A stretch of 64,000 nucleotides of DNA, taken from the NCBI GenBank assembly GCA_036346205.1, contig JARFJB010001598.1:711501-775500 (forward strand), read 5' to 3'. Below the pieces are notes generated by a model, which was given only the letters and a program-made list of their open reading frames with translations, was not told where the DNA came from and ran no database searches. Every line of letters starts with the position of its first letter. Position 1 is the first letter of the stretch. Shown here one piece after another: positions 12,407-23,425 of this stretch. This DNA is from Vesta saturnalis (Eukaryota > Arthropoda > Insecta > Coleoptera > Lampyridae). The position numbers were made by a program, and so were the translations under genes.

Positions 12407-13303
12407 AAACTCGATGGCCAAAACGAAAACAGCTGATTCCTCTGAAAAGGAACAAAAATTGTTAATACAGGGTGTGTCTATTGTTGATGGTTTCCAAGAT
12501 GTTAACTTTTTTAATTTTTCTATTTCGTGGACTTATTTTTTAAATCACGCTGTATCTTCCAAACTAGAAGAGTTACAAGAAATCACATTAGTAGAAATTT
12601 GTAGAAGATGAAATTGCCTTAAAGAATATTGAATTCGTTCGAGACAAACTCATCATTCAACATTTTTAATGACATAATGAATTCAGAAATGGTTTTTTTT
12701 CAAATCCCAAGACAAATTTCCAAGAGAATATTTTTCCAATAGAGATGGATTTGATACATGGCCGATAAAGGAAAAACTTCCTTTTTCATAAGCTTCACAA
12801 CGATATGAAAAAACTTATGGTTGACGTACTAATTACTGAATTGTTACAGGAATACACTCAGGAAAAACTTTTAGAGCATAAAATTACCTTCAAAAATATG
12901 GTAGAGTAGATGAGAATTGACGATTTGTCCCTCACTTTTCAATCAATCTGTACATTTACGGCAAGAAATACATCTCCTTTACTGATATCTTTTCATCACC
13001 GTAGCAACGACTTGACATTAGTAAGTTAGTTGTCAAAATTGGTTTGCTATTACAGTTTTGCTGATTTCAATACGAGTTCTTTCTGTAGTAGTGATATTGT
13101 AATTTAGTTTTGAGTCGTTCTTGTTCTTGTTGTTATTATTATTGTTCTTGTTCGTGTTCGTGTTTTTCTTCCTGAGTCATGTTTTCAAATGAAGAATATA
13201 CCGATATTCATTATTATTATGGTGTTGCCCAAGGGAATGCGAGTGAGGCTGCTAGACTGTATGCAGCTGCTTTCCCAAGAAGAATTCATCCAGAAAGGAG
13301 AGT
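12404..13303 (+). repeat. Left long inverted arm
   Basis: Pairs with 13815-14701. Matching landmarks include GTGTGTCTATTGTTGATGG (12470s, reversed in 14615-14635) and the AAGAATTCATCCAGAAAG block at the inner boundary. Confidence 0.88.
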
Positions 13304-13825
13304 TTTCTCTAGAGTACACACTGCTCTAAGAGAGAGAGAGAGGATCTTTTAGGATCCTAAGAGATCAAGAGGAATTTCATAATGTTGAGAGGATTGACGA
13401 CGTAATCAACCTTGTGGACGGATGAGGCCACCTTTACAAGGTCACGCATCTTCAATATCCATAACACGCACGTCTGGGCAAATGAGAATCCACATACTAT
13501 GAGACCAAATAGCTTTCAACACCAGTTCAAAGTTAATGTTTGGGTTGGTTTACTCAACAATCAACTTATTGGTCCATATATTCTGCCAGATAGAGTCAAT
13601 TCAGTGAATTTTTTGAATTCTCTTCAAGAAAACCTCCCTGAATTGATGGAGGAGGTTTCATTGGCAACAAGAGCAGATATGTGGGTTCAACTTGATGGTT
13701 GTCCTGCCCAGTACGGAAGAGGTGTGAGAGATTGGCTAAACGAACATTATCCCCAACGTTGGATTGGAAGAGGTGGTACAGTGGCGTGGCCTCCAAGATC
13801 TCCAGATCTCACCCCTCTTTCTGGA
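13179..13825 (+). pseudogene. DUF4817/DDE_3 transposase with central deletion
   Basis: The ATG at 13179 opens a helix-turn-helix domain (MFSNEEYTDIHYYYGVAQGN, then ARLYAAAFPRR), the DUF4817-type N-terminus seen with insect DDE_3 transposases. The frame collapses into a GA-rich stretch near 13330. The catalytic domain resumes at about 13400: LWTDEATFTR with the first Asp, NIHNTHVWANENPH, then WVQLDGCPAQYG with the second Asp and the WIGRGGTVAWPPRSPDL motif. It ends at the inner edge of the right arm, before the rest of the catalytic domain. Part of the linker and the C-terminus are missing. The full-length relative would catalyse cut-and-paste transposition; this copy cannot. Confidence 0.83.
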
Positions 13826-14701
13826 TGAATTCTTCTTGGGAAAGCAGCTGCATACAGTCTAGCAGCCTCACTCGCATTCCCTTGGGCAACACCATAATAA
13901 TAATGAATATCGGCATATTCTTCATTTGAAAACACGAACACGAACAAGAACAATAATAATAACAAGATCAAGAACGACTCAAAAACTAAATTACAATATC
14001 ACTACTACAGAAAGAACTCGTATTGACATCAGCAAAACTGTAATAGCACACAAATTTTGACAACTAACTTACTAATGTCAATTCGTTGCTACGGTGATGA
14101 AAAGATATCAGTAAAGGAGACGTATTTCTTGCCGTAAATGTACAGATTGATTGAAAAGTGAGGGACAAATCGTCAATTCTCATCTACTCTACCATATTTT
14201 TGAAGGTAATTGTATGCTCTAAAAGTTTTTCCAGATGTGTATTCCTGTAACAATTCAGTAATTAGTACGTCAACTATAAGTTTTTTTCATATCGTTGTGA
14301 AGCTTATGAAAAAAGGAAGTTTTTCCTTTATCGGCCATGTATCAAATCCATCTCTATTGGAAAAATATTCCTCTTGGAAATTTGTCTTGGGATTTGAAAA
14401 AAAATCATTTCTGAATTCATTATGTCATTAAAAATGTTGAATAATGAGTTTGTCTCGAATGAATTCAATATTCTTTAAGGCAATTTCATCTTCTACAAAT
14501 TTCTCCTGATGTGTTTTCTTGTAACTCTTCTAGTTTGGAAGATACAGCGTGATTTAAAAAATAAGTCCACGAAATAGGAAAAATTAAAAAAGTTAACATC
14601 TTGAAACCATCAACAATAGACACACCCTGTATTAACAATTTTTGTTCCTTTGGCCAGAGGAATCAGCTGTTTTCGTTTTGGCCAACGAGTTTGTCACCCT
14701 G
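13815..14701 (-). repeat. Right long inverted arm with inverted transposase N-terminus
   Basis: Reverse complement of the left arm. It carries a second, minus-strand copy of the helix-turn-helix coding start (SNEEYADIHYYYGVAQGNAS) at 13835-13935. The junction with the DDE fragment lies at 13815-13830. Confidence 0.88.
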
Positions 14702-14705
14702 TATA

Positions 14706-14752
<47 letters not shown>
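14702..14752. repeat. (TA)n microsatellite, right flank
   Basis: About 25 TA units abutting the CACCCTG tip of the foldback transposon. Confidence 0.95.
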
Positions 14753-14755
<3 letters not shown>

Positions 14756-15342
14756 TCCTTATTTCGGAAAAATATCAGAAAAAGTACCTCACATATTGCA
14801 AAAGAACAAGAAGTGCAAAATGGCTTTCAAAACTAATACTAATATTCTTAAATGTTATTTTAAAATCAAAGATTCAACTAACTATATTTTGACGTCGGGT
14901 ATATAAATTGAATTGCACATTATGTAAATCTGTTTATATTAGATAAACACTTAGGAACTTTGAAATCAGATACAAAGAATGCATTAAATGTTATTAGTAT
15001 AAACACACAAAGAAATCAAGTTATGCCAAACATTTAATAGTACATTTTATAACTTCACAAAATAACATTAAATTTTCACGTTTTTGTAATAAAAAAGACA
15101 AATTAAATGTTTTGAAAGCATTCGAAATTTATAACCATAAACAGAAAGTGTCTTTAATGAACGAACACGTTGATCTCATAGACTGGTATTTAACAGGTAT
15201 TTTAAATATAGAACTATAATTTACATCCAGCTTGCTGTTTTACCTTAAATAATGTGTATGTGTCAACCCTTTGACTTCAAGAATTGTTATTCCTTTTACG
15301 GCCAAAGCTAAATGTTTGTTATAAATAAATAACCATCCCTCA
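14753..15342. other. Unassigned AT-rich sequence
   Basis: No gene, terminus or RNA recognised. Confidence 0.5.
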
Positions 15343-15397
15343 AATGTCGGTGGCTCTGCAGGGTGAGGGTAGCCGCGCACGCTTTGTTACGCCACTG
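15343..15397 (-). other. Lone hAT-type terminus
   Basis: The minus strand begins CAGTGGCGTAACAAAGCGTG and is GC-rich against its surroundings. It shares CAGTGGCGTA with the end of the hAT element at 30162-30171. Orientation implies the element body lay to the left, but no hAT coding sequence or partner end was found there. Confidence 0.4.
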
Positions 15398-16013
15398 ATA
15401 GTGATACTGCATATTATTCGAGGAGTCATCAATTATCAGACGCTGAGCGTTTGTACGCGCACCCATGACCAATTTGTTAGCCCTACCAGATGTACCGTTG
15501 CTTGGGTAATACGTATATGTTGTGTAATTTAAATACACCAAAAAACTCTGTCGTAATTAGCGGTTTCATTTAAAACCTTTCGATCGTGGTTTCTGGTGTT
15601 GTAGAACGGGCGCAACTTCGGTTATTGATTGAAGCATACTATAAATCTGTGGATTAGAACTACTTGCTTAAGGGAATCTAGTAATTTGATGAGGAGTAAA
15701 ATAAATGAGATAGATTGCAATTCTAAGTTCTGTCATTGAAAAAATATACATATTGCGTGGGATAATCATACTCATCAAGTTTGCTAATTGACATTTGACA
15801 TTCCTGTATAAATAAGAAGACCAAAACATTTATTAACGCAGAACCCTTAATTCGCATGATGACATTCCCCCACAAATTGTACTACTTGTAAATATTGTAA
15901 GGTGTGGTTGAAATCTGCCACAGATTTTTGTTTGTTTTCCTAATTTTAGGTAGACACGTATTATAATGTGTTTTGTCGGGTTGGAATATAAATTTTGGAA
16001 GCATTAAGTTATA
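15398..16013. other. Unassigned sequence
   Basis: No gene or terminus recognised before the transposon at 16014. Confidence 0.5.
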
Positions 16014-17477
16014 GTAGCGCCGGGGAGAGGTGTCTCATGGAGGACTCGACAATGGAGATATAATTATTACTGTGAAATTCATCTGTTTCCCTTTATCGTA
16101 GTGCGAAGTTCCCAGTTAAAGAAAAACGGGTTATAATATTACGTCTGCTATATATTTTATATGCAGGACTTCAAAACGTATGTCGATTCTAAAGTCAAAG
16201 CGCATGACGCAGTCAGATGTCTTTTTGGCTATTTAACCTCAAATTATTCTTCGTATTTCGTTTCGTATAATCGCATGGTGTTTTGTAGTTATTATAATTT
16301 ATCTTTCGTTTCGTAATTTATTAGTTTCCATTGCATTTGTAAACAACAGTTTTTTCAAAACTATTATTATTAATATTCACTATTACGAGGTAAGTTTATA
16401 ATGCAAAATGTATTTCCAATTGATTGAATGCATTTATTTATTTTGCAGCAAATAATATCATTAAAGGTAAATCTTTGAAAAGCCAAAGTCAAGTAATGTT
16501 AATGAATATACTGCATTATTTCGAGATGGGACGCGATAACGGGGGGCCAATTTTACCTTTAACCTCAATTACCCAGGTAAGCTAATAATGTTCACTATTG
16601 AAATTTATATTTATTTAATATTATGGTGTAGCGAACTGCTCTCGCATTCGGCATTTCCGAGAATACCGTAACTCGGACAAAGGCAAGAATGGCTCTCTCT
16701 TAGAATCTGGGAAATCGGCGCCGGATTCACCGCAAAAACATAGGCCGCGTTTGAAGTCGAAGTCAGAGGATGTCAACGAATACGTGAAAGACGTTAAATT
16801 TACATCATGCATGCAACTGGTAAATAATTCAGAAATTATTTATTGTTGAAATGGAGTTAATAACTGTTTAATTTTAGGCTTACATATTACTATCGAAAAA
16901 CTCCAACCTGAACTTAAAGAAGATAAAACATTTACCTTCAGTAAAACAAGTTTTAAACAATTGTTACACAAAATTGGTTTTGAATTCAAAGTTGACGATG
17001 GAAAAAGGCGTTTAATGGAGCAGGCTCACATTGCTGGTGCTCGAGCAACATTTTTGCGAAAATATTTTGCTAATGAAGTTGTGAAATTAGTTACGATCCT
17101 GTCTTTTTGGGCGAGACGTGGATTTTAAGTCGAGGAAGCGTTCGAAAATCATGGTATGATAATGATTTGAAAAGCACAAGAACAAACCGCTAGGAGAAGG
17201 GAAACGGTAATTAAAAGAGTCCGATTTGTTAAAAATATTTATATGAGTGGATGGGGATTTTTAAGACCTTTAGGATGCGAAATCAAGGTATTCGAACAAT
17301 AATTTTATTTAAATTTGACAGCGCGGCTTAAATTTGAAAATAACCTAGAAGCATTGACGATATTTTGTTGGTATTCAAAATTACTAACTATATGAATCAA
17401 TAACGACATACGTTTTTAAAATCTTAAACCATGCTTTACTAAAAGATGAGTCATGAGACACCTCTCGCCGGCCCGAC
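16014..17477 (+). mobile_element. Tc1/mariner-like element with spliced transposase, internally deleted copy 1
   Basis: The left end reads GTAGCGCCGGGGAGAGGTGT after TA (16012-16013). The right end reads GACACCTCTCGCCGGCCCGAC. The second copy at 43914-48743 has the same two tips in opposite orientation, which fixes both boundaries. Compared with that copy, this one lacks everything between about 17235 and 17242, including the catalytic DDE part of the transposase and its 3' end. It is a 1.46-kb non-autonomous derivative that keeps intron and exon sequence of the N-terminal half. Confidence 0.82.
16452..17215 (+). pseudogene. N-terminal half of IS630/Tc1-like transposase, exon remnants
   Basis: Three exon-like blocks separated by short introns with GTAAG donors (16391, 16577) and TTGCAG/TGTAG/TTTTAG acceptors. 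Block one matches the copy 2 start but has ATA for ATG and one base lost. Block two reads RTALAFGISENTVTRTKARM, a helix-turn-helix segment. Block three reads AYITIEKLQPELKED and KQLLHKIGFEFKVDDG, followed by the ARATFLRKYF block. The frame then fails at the GETWI-like region near 17110 and no catalytic domain remains. Non-functional by several lesions. Confidence 0.75.
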
Positions 17478-20340
17478 TTTAATTACAAATTTTCACTTTG
17501 AAGATATTTGATTTATTTGTCATAGATCGAAGTTTAAAATTACGTTTTCTTTACACGCATTGAGATATACGCTTTAATAAAAGAGACTTATGGGGAGTTT
17601 ATTAGTTTTTGTAATATAGTGGTATACCAATTATTTTTGATTATGGTTAATAATGGTTGAATGAGTTAAATTACGTCTTGGAAAATTATATTTAGTATTA
17701 AAATTATTACTTTCTGCTAAACATAGTTTGCAAATGTAAGTCACTGGGGACAGATTGTCGCTATCCAGGTTGATAAAATTTATTTTAAAGGACAAAGGGG
17801 TTGCTCGCTATATACGTTGATTTAGGGTCGGTCATTCACAGGTTTTAGGTGACGAAAAGTATCAAGTTATATTGATAATACGCTCGAGGCGTCGTGGGAG
17901 TGCAATTCAATGTTATGACGTAATTTTCGCACTTTCGGCTTTCGAAAATCCATATCGTTTTTACCGCGCTTACAATTCTGAAGTAATGTTATTTGATGTG
18001 ACATTCAATGTGGCTGAAACTGAAAGAGCGATTAGTGTGTCTTGGTTGTTATGTAGAAGAAGACTCCAGTTTGTTGCGGTGTTCACCGTGTGGGTGCGAG
18101 ATTATTGTTGGGCGAATTGAACTATTTACGTATTACCGGGGGTTAATTGAAGTCTACCGTAGGACATCTTTTCCGCTTACCCTTTTTTGAAGATTTTTGA
18201 AAATTCGTTCACCCCAGGTCATATCGTTTGTAAATAAAGTAATATTTGTGTATATTAGTGTAAATCTAATTTAAGAATTGAGGAGATTAGGAAAATTGGT
18301 TTTCATCAATCAAATTCCGAAAGGGTTAATTGCCGTTAGCGTTGTGAGAAAGAAGGTAACTATTTTTCTATGTTCAGTAGTCCGTCAGACGTTTATTTAG
18401 TTTTATAAAACGTATTCACCGGCGTACCTATGTATCATATTGTGCATTATTTGTTTTATACTGATTACGCTATATAAAATTACGTATTATAAAGTTGTTA
18501 AATTTTAAATGTTCGACGTCAGTAATATTCATAAAGATGTTACTTAAAATTAAGATCTGTAGAATATAAGATTGTGGGAATTGAACTTGGAAGCGACATT
18601 CCAATTCAATAGATTTTACGAAATTGTTGTTTTTAGCACGCTAATTGTTTATTTTTATTTTTTATGTTAATATATGAATAGTATTTATGAATTTGGGTAT
18701 TATTTGTGTAGGTTGCGGACCACGAAAATGTTATTATTGTAATAAGCGCTTGTCAAATCGCCATTGTTACCACGATAGAAAAGATAATTAGTGGATTTTT
18801 AATATCTTAATAGTACGTCGTAATTTGCTAATGTTTTCAAAATATTTTATTTATATATCTTTATGTAAGGAATGTTGTAACTGATATTTGTCTAGGGTTG
18901 TAAAACACATGTTGGGGGTGAGTAGCAGGTGCACGCTTAAAAATGCTTTACTGAAGGGGCGTAACGAATCATTGTAATTTCTTATGCGCGCTCTTCATGT
19001 AAAAATGTCATTGATCTAATGATTAATTACGGCTGAACGGGCCGCGATGAAAAGAGATCTTTGTTACTTGAAACTTCCAGAGAAAAATGTAGTGTTGTTA
19101 CGGACGATTGCGTATTTTTAAAATTAAGATGTGCAATAATAATGTGAAAATGTTCCAACGGAAATTAATGTTTCTTGGTATTATATTACTTTTGAAAGAT
19201 GGGGGTTGATTGCAGGAGTGAAGTGGTTGGGTTGGAAATCGGGAGTAAAGTTTGTTACAGTTAGAGTGTCAATCGAGCCAGATCGATTTTTGGGTTAATT
19301 AAATACCTTCATTGTAAACAGTTTGTCTTTAAAAATATTTCGTGCGTGTACATTTTCTTTTGAATTAGCCAACACTAATTTGTCTTTTCATTCGAGTGTT
19401 GTAATGTGTGTTTCAAATATTAATCTATAAATAACAGTCACCCTTTTTGAAGTTAAACCGCGTAAGTTAACGATTTGTGTCTGTAGTCAATTAAGGAAAT
19501 ATTTATTCTAGTGTAAGTATGTATTTTTATATAACTGAAAGCTCGCAGCAAATTATTTACCAGCCTAGATAACATATTAAATACCAAATATTGTCTTGCA
19601 AAGGTATCATATTCGTACGTGGACTCATTAAGCTGAAATCTGCTAAAATAAAAAGACAGTATTGGGTCCTCTCACTCTGGTATATGTGCGAATTAGCGTT
19701 GTTGGTTATATTTATATTTGTGTAGATGTGGCTGGTGAATGGGTATATGATACCGCTGGTTATTAATTATGAAAGGCAATTGCCAGTAGTTACACACTCC
19801 CAACCCAGACCATTAAACACCTCGAATTTTTATTTCTATAACTAACCCTTGTAAGGCTCTGTTTTAATGAGTTTTTTTTTGTCAGTTGGTTTAAGTAGAA
19901 TTATTTGCCTGCGAGCGGATTTTTCTTTGTATGTGATTTATTGTAATTTGATTTATGGATTTTTGTGGTTTGGTGGTCACTAAACAATTGGGTACTTGCA
20001 AATTCCGTGTCTGTTTTCTTTTGTACTCGCCTTTACCTTATTATCAACTGTGCAATTTTACTGTTGTATTTTATATGTACCGTAATTTGTTTTATTGTTT
20101 TATGTGCTTATTTACTTAAAGACTGGCATGAATGGTCTTTAAAGGGCCACATGTTTGGTGTTACGATTTTAATTATGATTTTTATTTTGAATATTTATGA
20201 CCCAATTGTCTCCAACCTCTTCTTTCGCTCCTCCACACTTACTGCTTTTTCTGTACTTTCTACCTTACATACTACTACTTTCGTCATTGCTGCTAATCAA
20301 GAGTATACTGTGCACACACAATGAGGACATTTAAACCCTA
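17478..20340. other. Unassigned sequence, no gene supported
   Basis: About 2.9 kb without recognised coding sequence or repeat termini. The 119-codon open frame at 19965-20324 translates to a hydrophobic, F/I/L/T-rich chain typical of T-rich random DNA. The frames at 17872-18190 overlap each other and show no motif. Confidence 0.5.
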
Positions 20341-22980
20341 ACAATCATGGTTTCCAATACTACTTCTTATTCCAGCTTTTTTTCAAACATAGTCATTCTT
20401 CTCAAAAGCGATGCAGAATTCATCATTTTTCTCGGGGTCAGAATTGCACCCCTAGATGATAAGACTATTGGAAAAGCTACCCTTTACCCCTAAAAGTAGG
20501 TGATTTAAAGGGATTTATAGAAACTACCCCCATAAAAAATTCCCTCAAAGTAGGTGATTAGCTTTTTCTATAATATAAAACTACTTTCAGATTGTACTTG
20601 GACCTTCCCACGAATTGGGATTTCTAACCCCTCATAACCAGATGTTTAGGTTTTGACCTAGTTCAGTTTAGCCTCCACCACGATTAATGGCTCTGTAAGG
20701 GAAACCTGTGTTGAATGACGGCTCCCTTGTTTTGGGAAACGGTTATCTGTATTTGGGGGAACATCCTGGCGGACTATAGTATGAGCCCATGCTTTTTACT
20801 ATAATTTAGTCAAGAACCTTGATATTAGCATAGACCCCATCATTCTTCTTGTTTCCATGACTCGTTTAGAATTGGTCCTGCAGGTTTCGACTACATTTCG
20901 ATCGGATGAGGTCGGGTAAGATCGGCCTGTAGGACAGATAGTCTTGACAATTGCTTGGAGACCTTAAAAATTTCCAGTCACCAGATACTGTAAGCATATA
21001 CAGCAACCTTGATATACGTTTAGCATAGACAACAACCCTCCACGAACTGATTCTAACGTTTATTTGCTATTTCCAAGAATTTTACCTCCAAGGAATGCTA
21101 AAATTGCTGACCTAGGGTGGGGTATAACCATAGAAATAGTTTGCATCAGAGGGCTTTTACATGAAATAATACACTTAAAATAATAGTATTTTATTGTAAA
21201 TATTACAAACTTTTCCCCGTTACTTGTAACCCCTATCAGCGCACATTTCATAAACTTTTTACTGATATTGTCTTACATAGTTATTGTATAAAAAGTGTAC
21301 ATTCGGGTAAACATTGGGTAAAGCTGGTTGATCTTCAATTTCTATAACTGACTGTCTCAACAGTTTTCGAATGTAATTGGCTTTTTCTCGCCCTTTAACG
21401 TACACATCATCTGTTACCGATATTAGTTCACGAAGTATATGTGGAAAGAGATGTGTAGAGGTATATCCAGATCCCCATTTGATGCAGTGATGATTATTGA
21501 TTAACCAGATGGCTTGTCGTTGAAATTCTACATCTAAGACGTGCCAAGGAAATGGTGGTTTGAACACAAAATGGGCAGCTTGATTTCCATTGTATATTGC
21601 TAGCTCTTTGGGTGTAAATACATGTTTTCCCGTTTTGAATCCCTGTACATCAACTAATACAATCATTGTCTCTGTAGCGTGACCCCGTACCTAACTTTTA
21701 ACTACTTATGAGTACTCGAAAAACATATTCATAATTTCAGAATTTAAAATGCACAAGAACGCATGTGTAGTTTAATAAAACCGCACAATTCGACGCATAA
21801 GTTTCCCTTTTATGCAAGTGTCAGACACATCTACTTATAACTTTAACTAATATCTAATTGCTCTTCACAGCACTTTAGGTTTACCGTAAAATTATTCATG
21901 TACTCTTCTTATATAGATGCACCAGTTGCATTCGGGTTTAAAAGATGGATAAGATCGGACGGGATCGGACAGGATTGGGAGCTTGAAAATTATTTCTCTG
22001 AATTGTAATATTGCCTGACTTTGACAAATGGTGGAGGTCTCTTGAAAAAGAACACTATATTCACAACACTTGAAGTCTTTATTTTGTAATTATACAATAC
22101 AGTTCCTTAAATCTAATACATATAATTGTGTTTTGAGACAATATTTACCAGTAATAAATTTTTTTTTCAGAATCGACCGATGAGCTGCAAGTTGATTTCT
22201 AAGAACTAACACCATGACTCTGCCAAATTGCTTGAACAGCCTAACCTAACTTCAACACAGAAACTCATATAATGTGGTCCAGAATCGAGCTGACTTCTTT
22301 AGCGTTGATGCTACTACCCTTCTAATTCCTATTTTTAGATTTGACCTTTACTAACTTCAAAATACTCCAGACTTCCTTGACCTTGATGCTGCTGCCCGTT
22401 GACCTAGACTAACTTGAGAGTGGTGCAGACTTCCTTGACCATGATTCTGCTGCCCATTGATCTTAACTAACTTCAGAGTGGTCCAGAATCGGTCTAATAA
22501 CTTTTAGAATTAACGTCTTGACTCAGCCAAGAATTGCTTGGGTGACCCTGAAAGGTAGAATCCCCCACACCTTGAAAAGTCTATTTGAAAAGCCCATGCA
22601 GATCTGATCCAACCAGAATTGTTTGATGCATGGAAAGTGTACGTGACCTAATGCACTTTTTCTTAATAAATTACTAAGTGGATCACTATACGCATGCAAT
22701 GTGTGTACGCAATGGTCTTGAAAACGAGAAGGTGGATCCTATAGTATACGTGACTTTGAAGAGCATCCTCCTATATACATTTACCGGTGATGTATCGGGA
22801 TACCCCTGTAGATTGATTTATAGGACCTGGAAAATTGATAGTAACCATTGACAATCTATTTGATAGTCGGGTAAGGTTGGATAAATTCGGTTCACCTTGA
22901 AAATAGATTTCTCGGAATTAACTTTGAAATTTACGTAACTGTATAATTAAAAGATTTTAATTTGTGTTTTTGCGTATAAG
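20341..22980. repeat. Degenerate local repeats around an orphan ORF
   Basis: Recurrent phrases suggest decayed tandem or duplicated DNA. ACTTCCTTGACC with GATGCTGCTGCCC or a near variant repeats at about 22370-22500. GATCGGAC and GATCGGATGAGG phrases occur at about 20900 and 21950. The GGGAAACGGTTATCTG-like motif near 20735 recurs in the minisatellite at 24350. No transposon terminus or enzyme motif was seen apart from the ORF at 21259-21666. Confidence 0.4.
21259..21666 (-). CDS. Orphan 135-aa ORF, possible nuclease-like mobile-element protein
   Basis: The minus-strand ATG at 21666 opens a 135-residue frame with balanced protein-like composition, unlike surrounding AT-rich noise. It starts MIVLVDVQGFKTGKHVF and continues with ELAIYNGN, HFVFKPPFPW, a QAIWLINNHHCIKWGSGY block and a VYVKGREKANYIRKLL block before ending at NNYVRQYQ. 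The pattern resembles, from memory, recurring short uncharacterised arthropod ORFs that share VDVQGF, KPPFPW and VYVKG motifs, which I cannot assign to a named family. A DEDD-type exonuclease fold is a guess based on the VDVQGF...ELAI pattern. The usual longer tail with Cys and His seems to be missing, so it may be truncated. Confidence 0.45.
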   Translation of the reverse strand: MIVLVDVQGFKTGKHVFTPKELAIYNGNQAAHFVFKPPFPWHVLDVEFQRQAIWLINNHHCIKWGSGYTSTHLFPHILRELISVTDDVYVKGREKANYIRKLLRQSVIEIEDQPALPNVYPNVHFLYNNYVRQYQ

Positions 22981-23015
22981 TTTAAGAGATGTGGGTTTGT
23001 AATGAGTCACGGACA

Positions 23016-23282
23016 ATGTCTCAAAGTAAAAGGATCACCGATCCTGATATGAAGGCTTTAAGGACAGCTGAATGTATGGCTAGTAAACATTATAATGAAG
23101 CGATGAAAATACCTATTAGGGAAGATGATGATGTCTTGTGGACCACATTAAACGAGAATCAGTTGAAGGAAATTGAATGTGAAAAACAAATAATAAATAA
23201 AATAGATATGATCCAGCAAAGGTATTACAAAATGTTAAGTACATTACATTTGCCATACTATGTATATTTACTTAAATCGATC

Positions 23283-23350
<68 letters not shown>

Positions 23351-23366
23351 TGAATATTGTGGTTAA
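23016..23366 (+). CDS. Orphan hydrophilic ORF running into a (TA)n array
   Basis: From the ATG at 23016 the frame encodes about 90 residues of hydrophilic, helix-prone sequence (MSQSKRITDPDMKALRTAEC, later LKEIECEKQIINKIDMIQQ). It then reads through the (TA)n tract as alternating Tyr-Ile and stops at 23366. Codon use in the first 90 codons looks more gene-like than the flanks. No family recognised. It may be the N-terminal remnant of a gene whose 3' part was replaced by the microsatellite; it could also be chance. Confidence 0.3.
23288..23348. repeat. (TA)n microsatellite
   Basis: About 30 TA units within the 3' part of the open frame starting at 23016. Confidence 0.95.
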
Positions 23367-23425
23367 TAAATTATAAGTTTTATAAAAAAAAAATATTTTA
23401 CTTATTAGATGACCTAATCAGTCTG

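Larger units (their letters stand above)
12404..14701 (+). mobile_element. DDE_3 (Tc1/mariner-like) transposon in foldback form
   Basis: Left (12404-13303) and right (13815-14701) arms are near-perfect inverted copies of each other, about 0.9 kb each, around about 0.5 kb holding a transposase fragment. The right tip reads CACCCTG then TATATA; the left copy lacks the matching CAGGGTGA. The arms contain the promoter-proximal region and the first roughly 40 codons of the transposase, so the N-terminal coding part occurs twice, head to head. That is unusual: normal inverted ends are non-coding. Both ends lie in (TA)n arrays. It shares architecture with the element at 37588-40292. Confidence 0.85.

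Noticed and set aside
12256..12465. ORFs ending in Tyr-Ile runs (also at 14642-14892, 35143-35540, 58039-58239)
   Set aside because: The Tyr-Ile runs are translated (TA)n arrays. The frames have no independent coding signal.
19965..20324. 119-codon hydrophobic ORF that could be a membrane protein
   Set aside because: F/I/L/T-rich composition follows from T-rich DNA; no conserved motif, no neighbours, no plausible start context.
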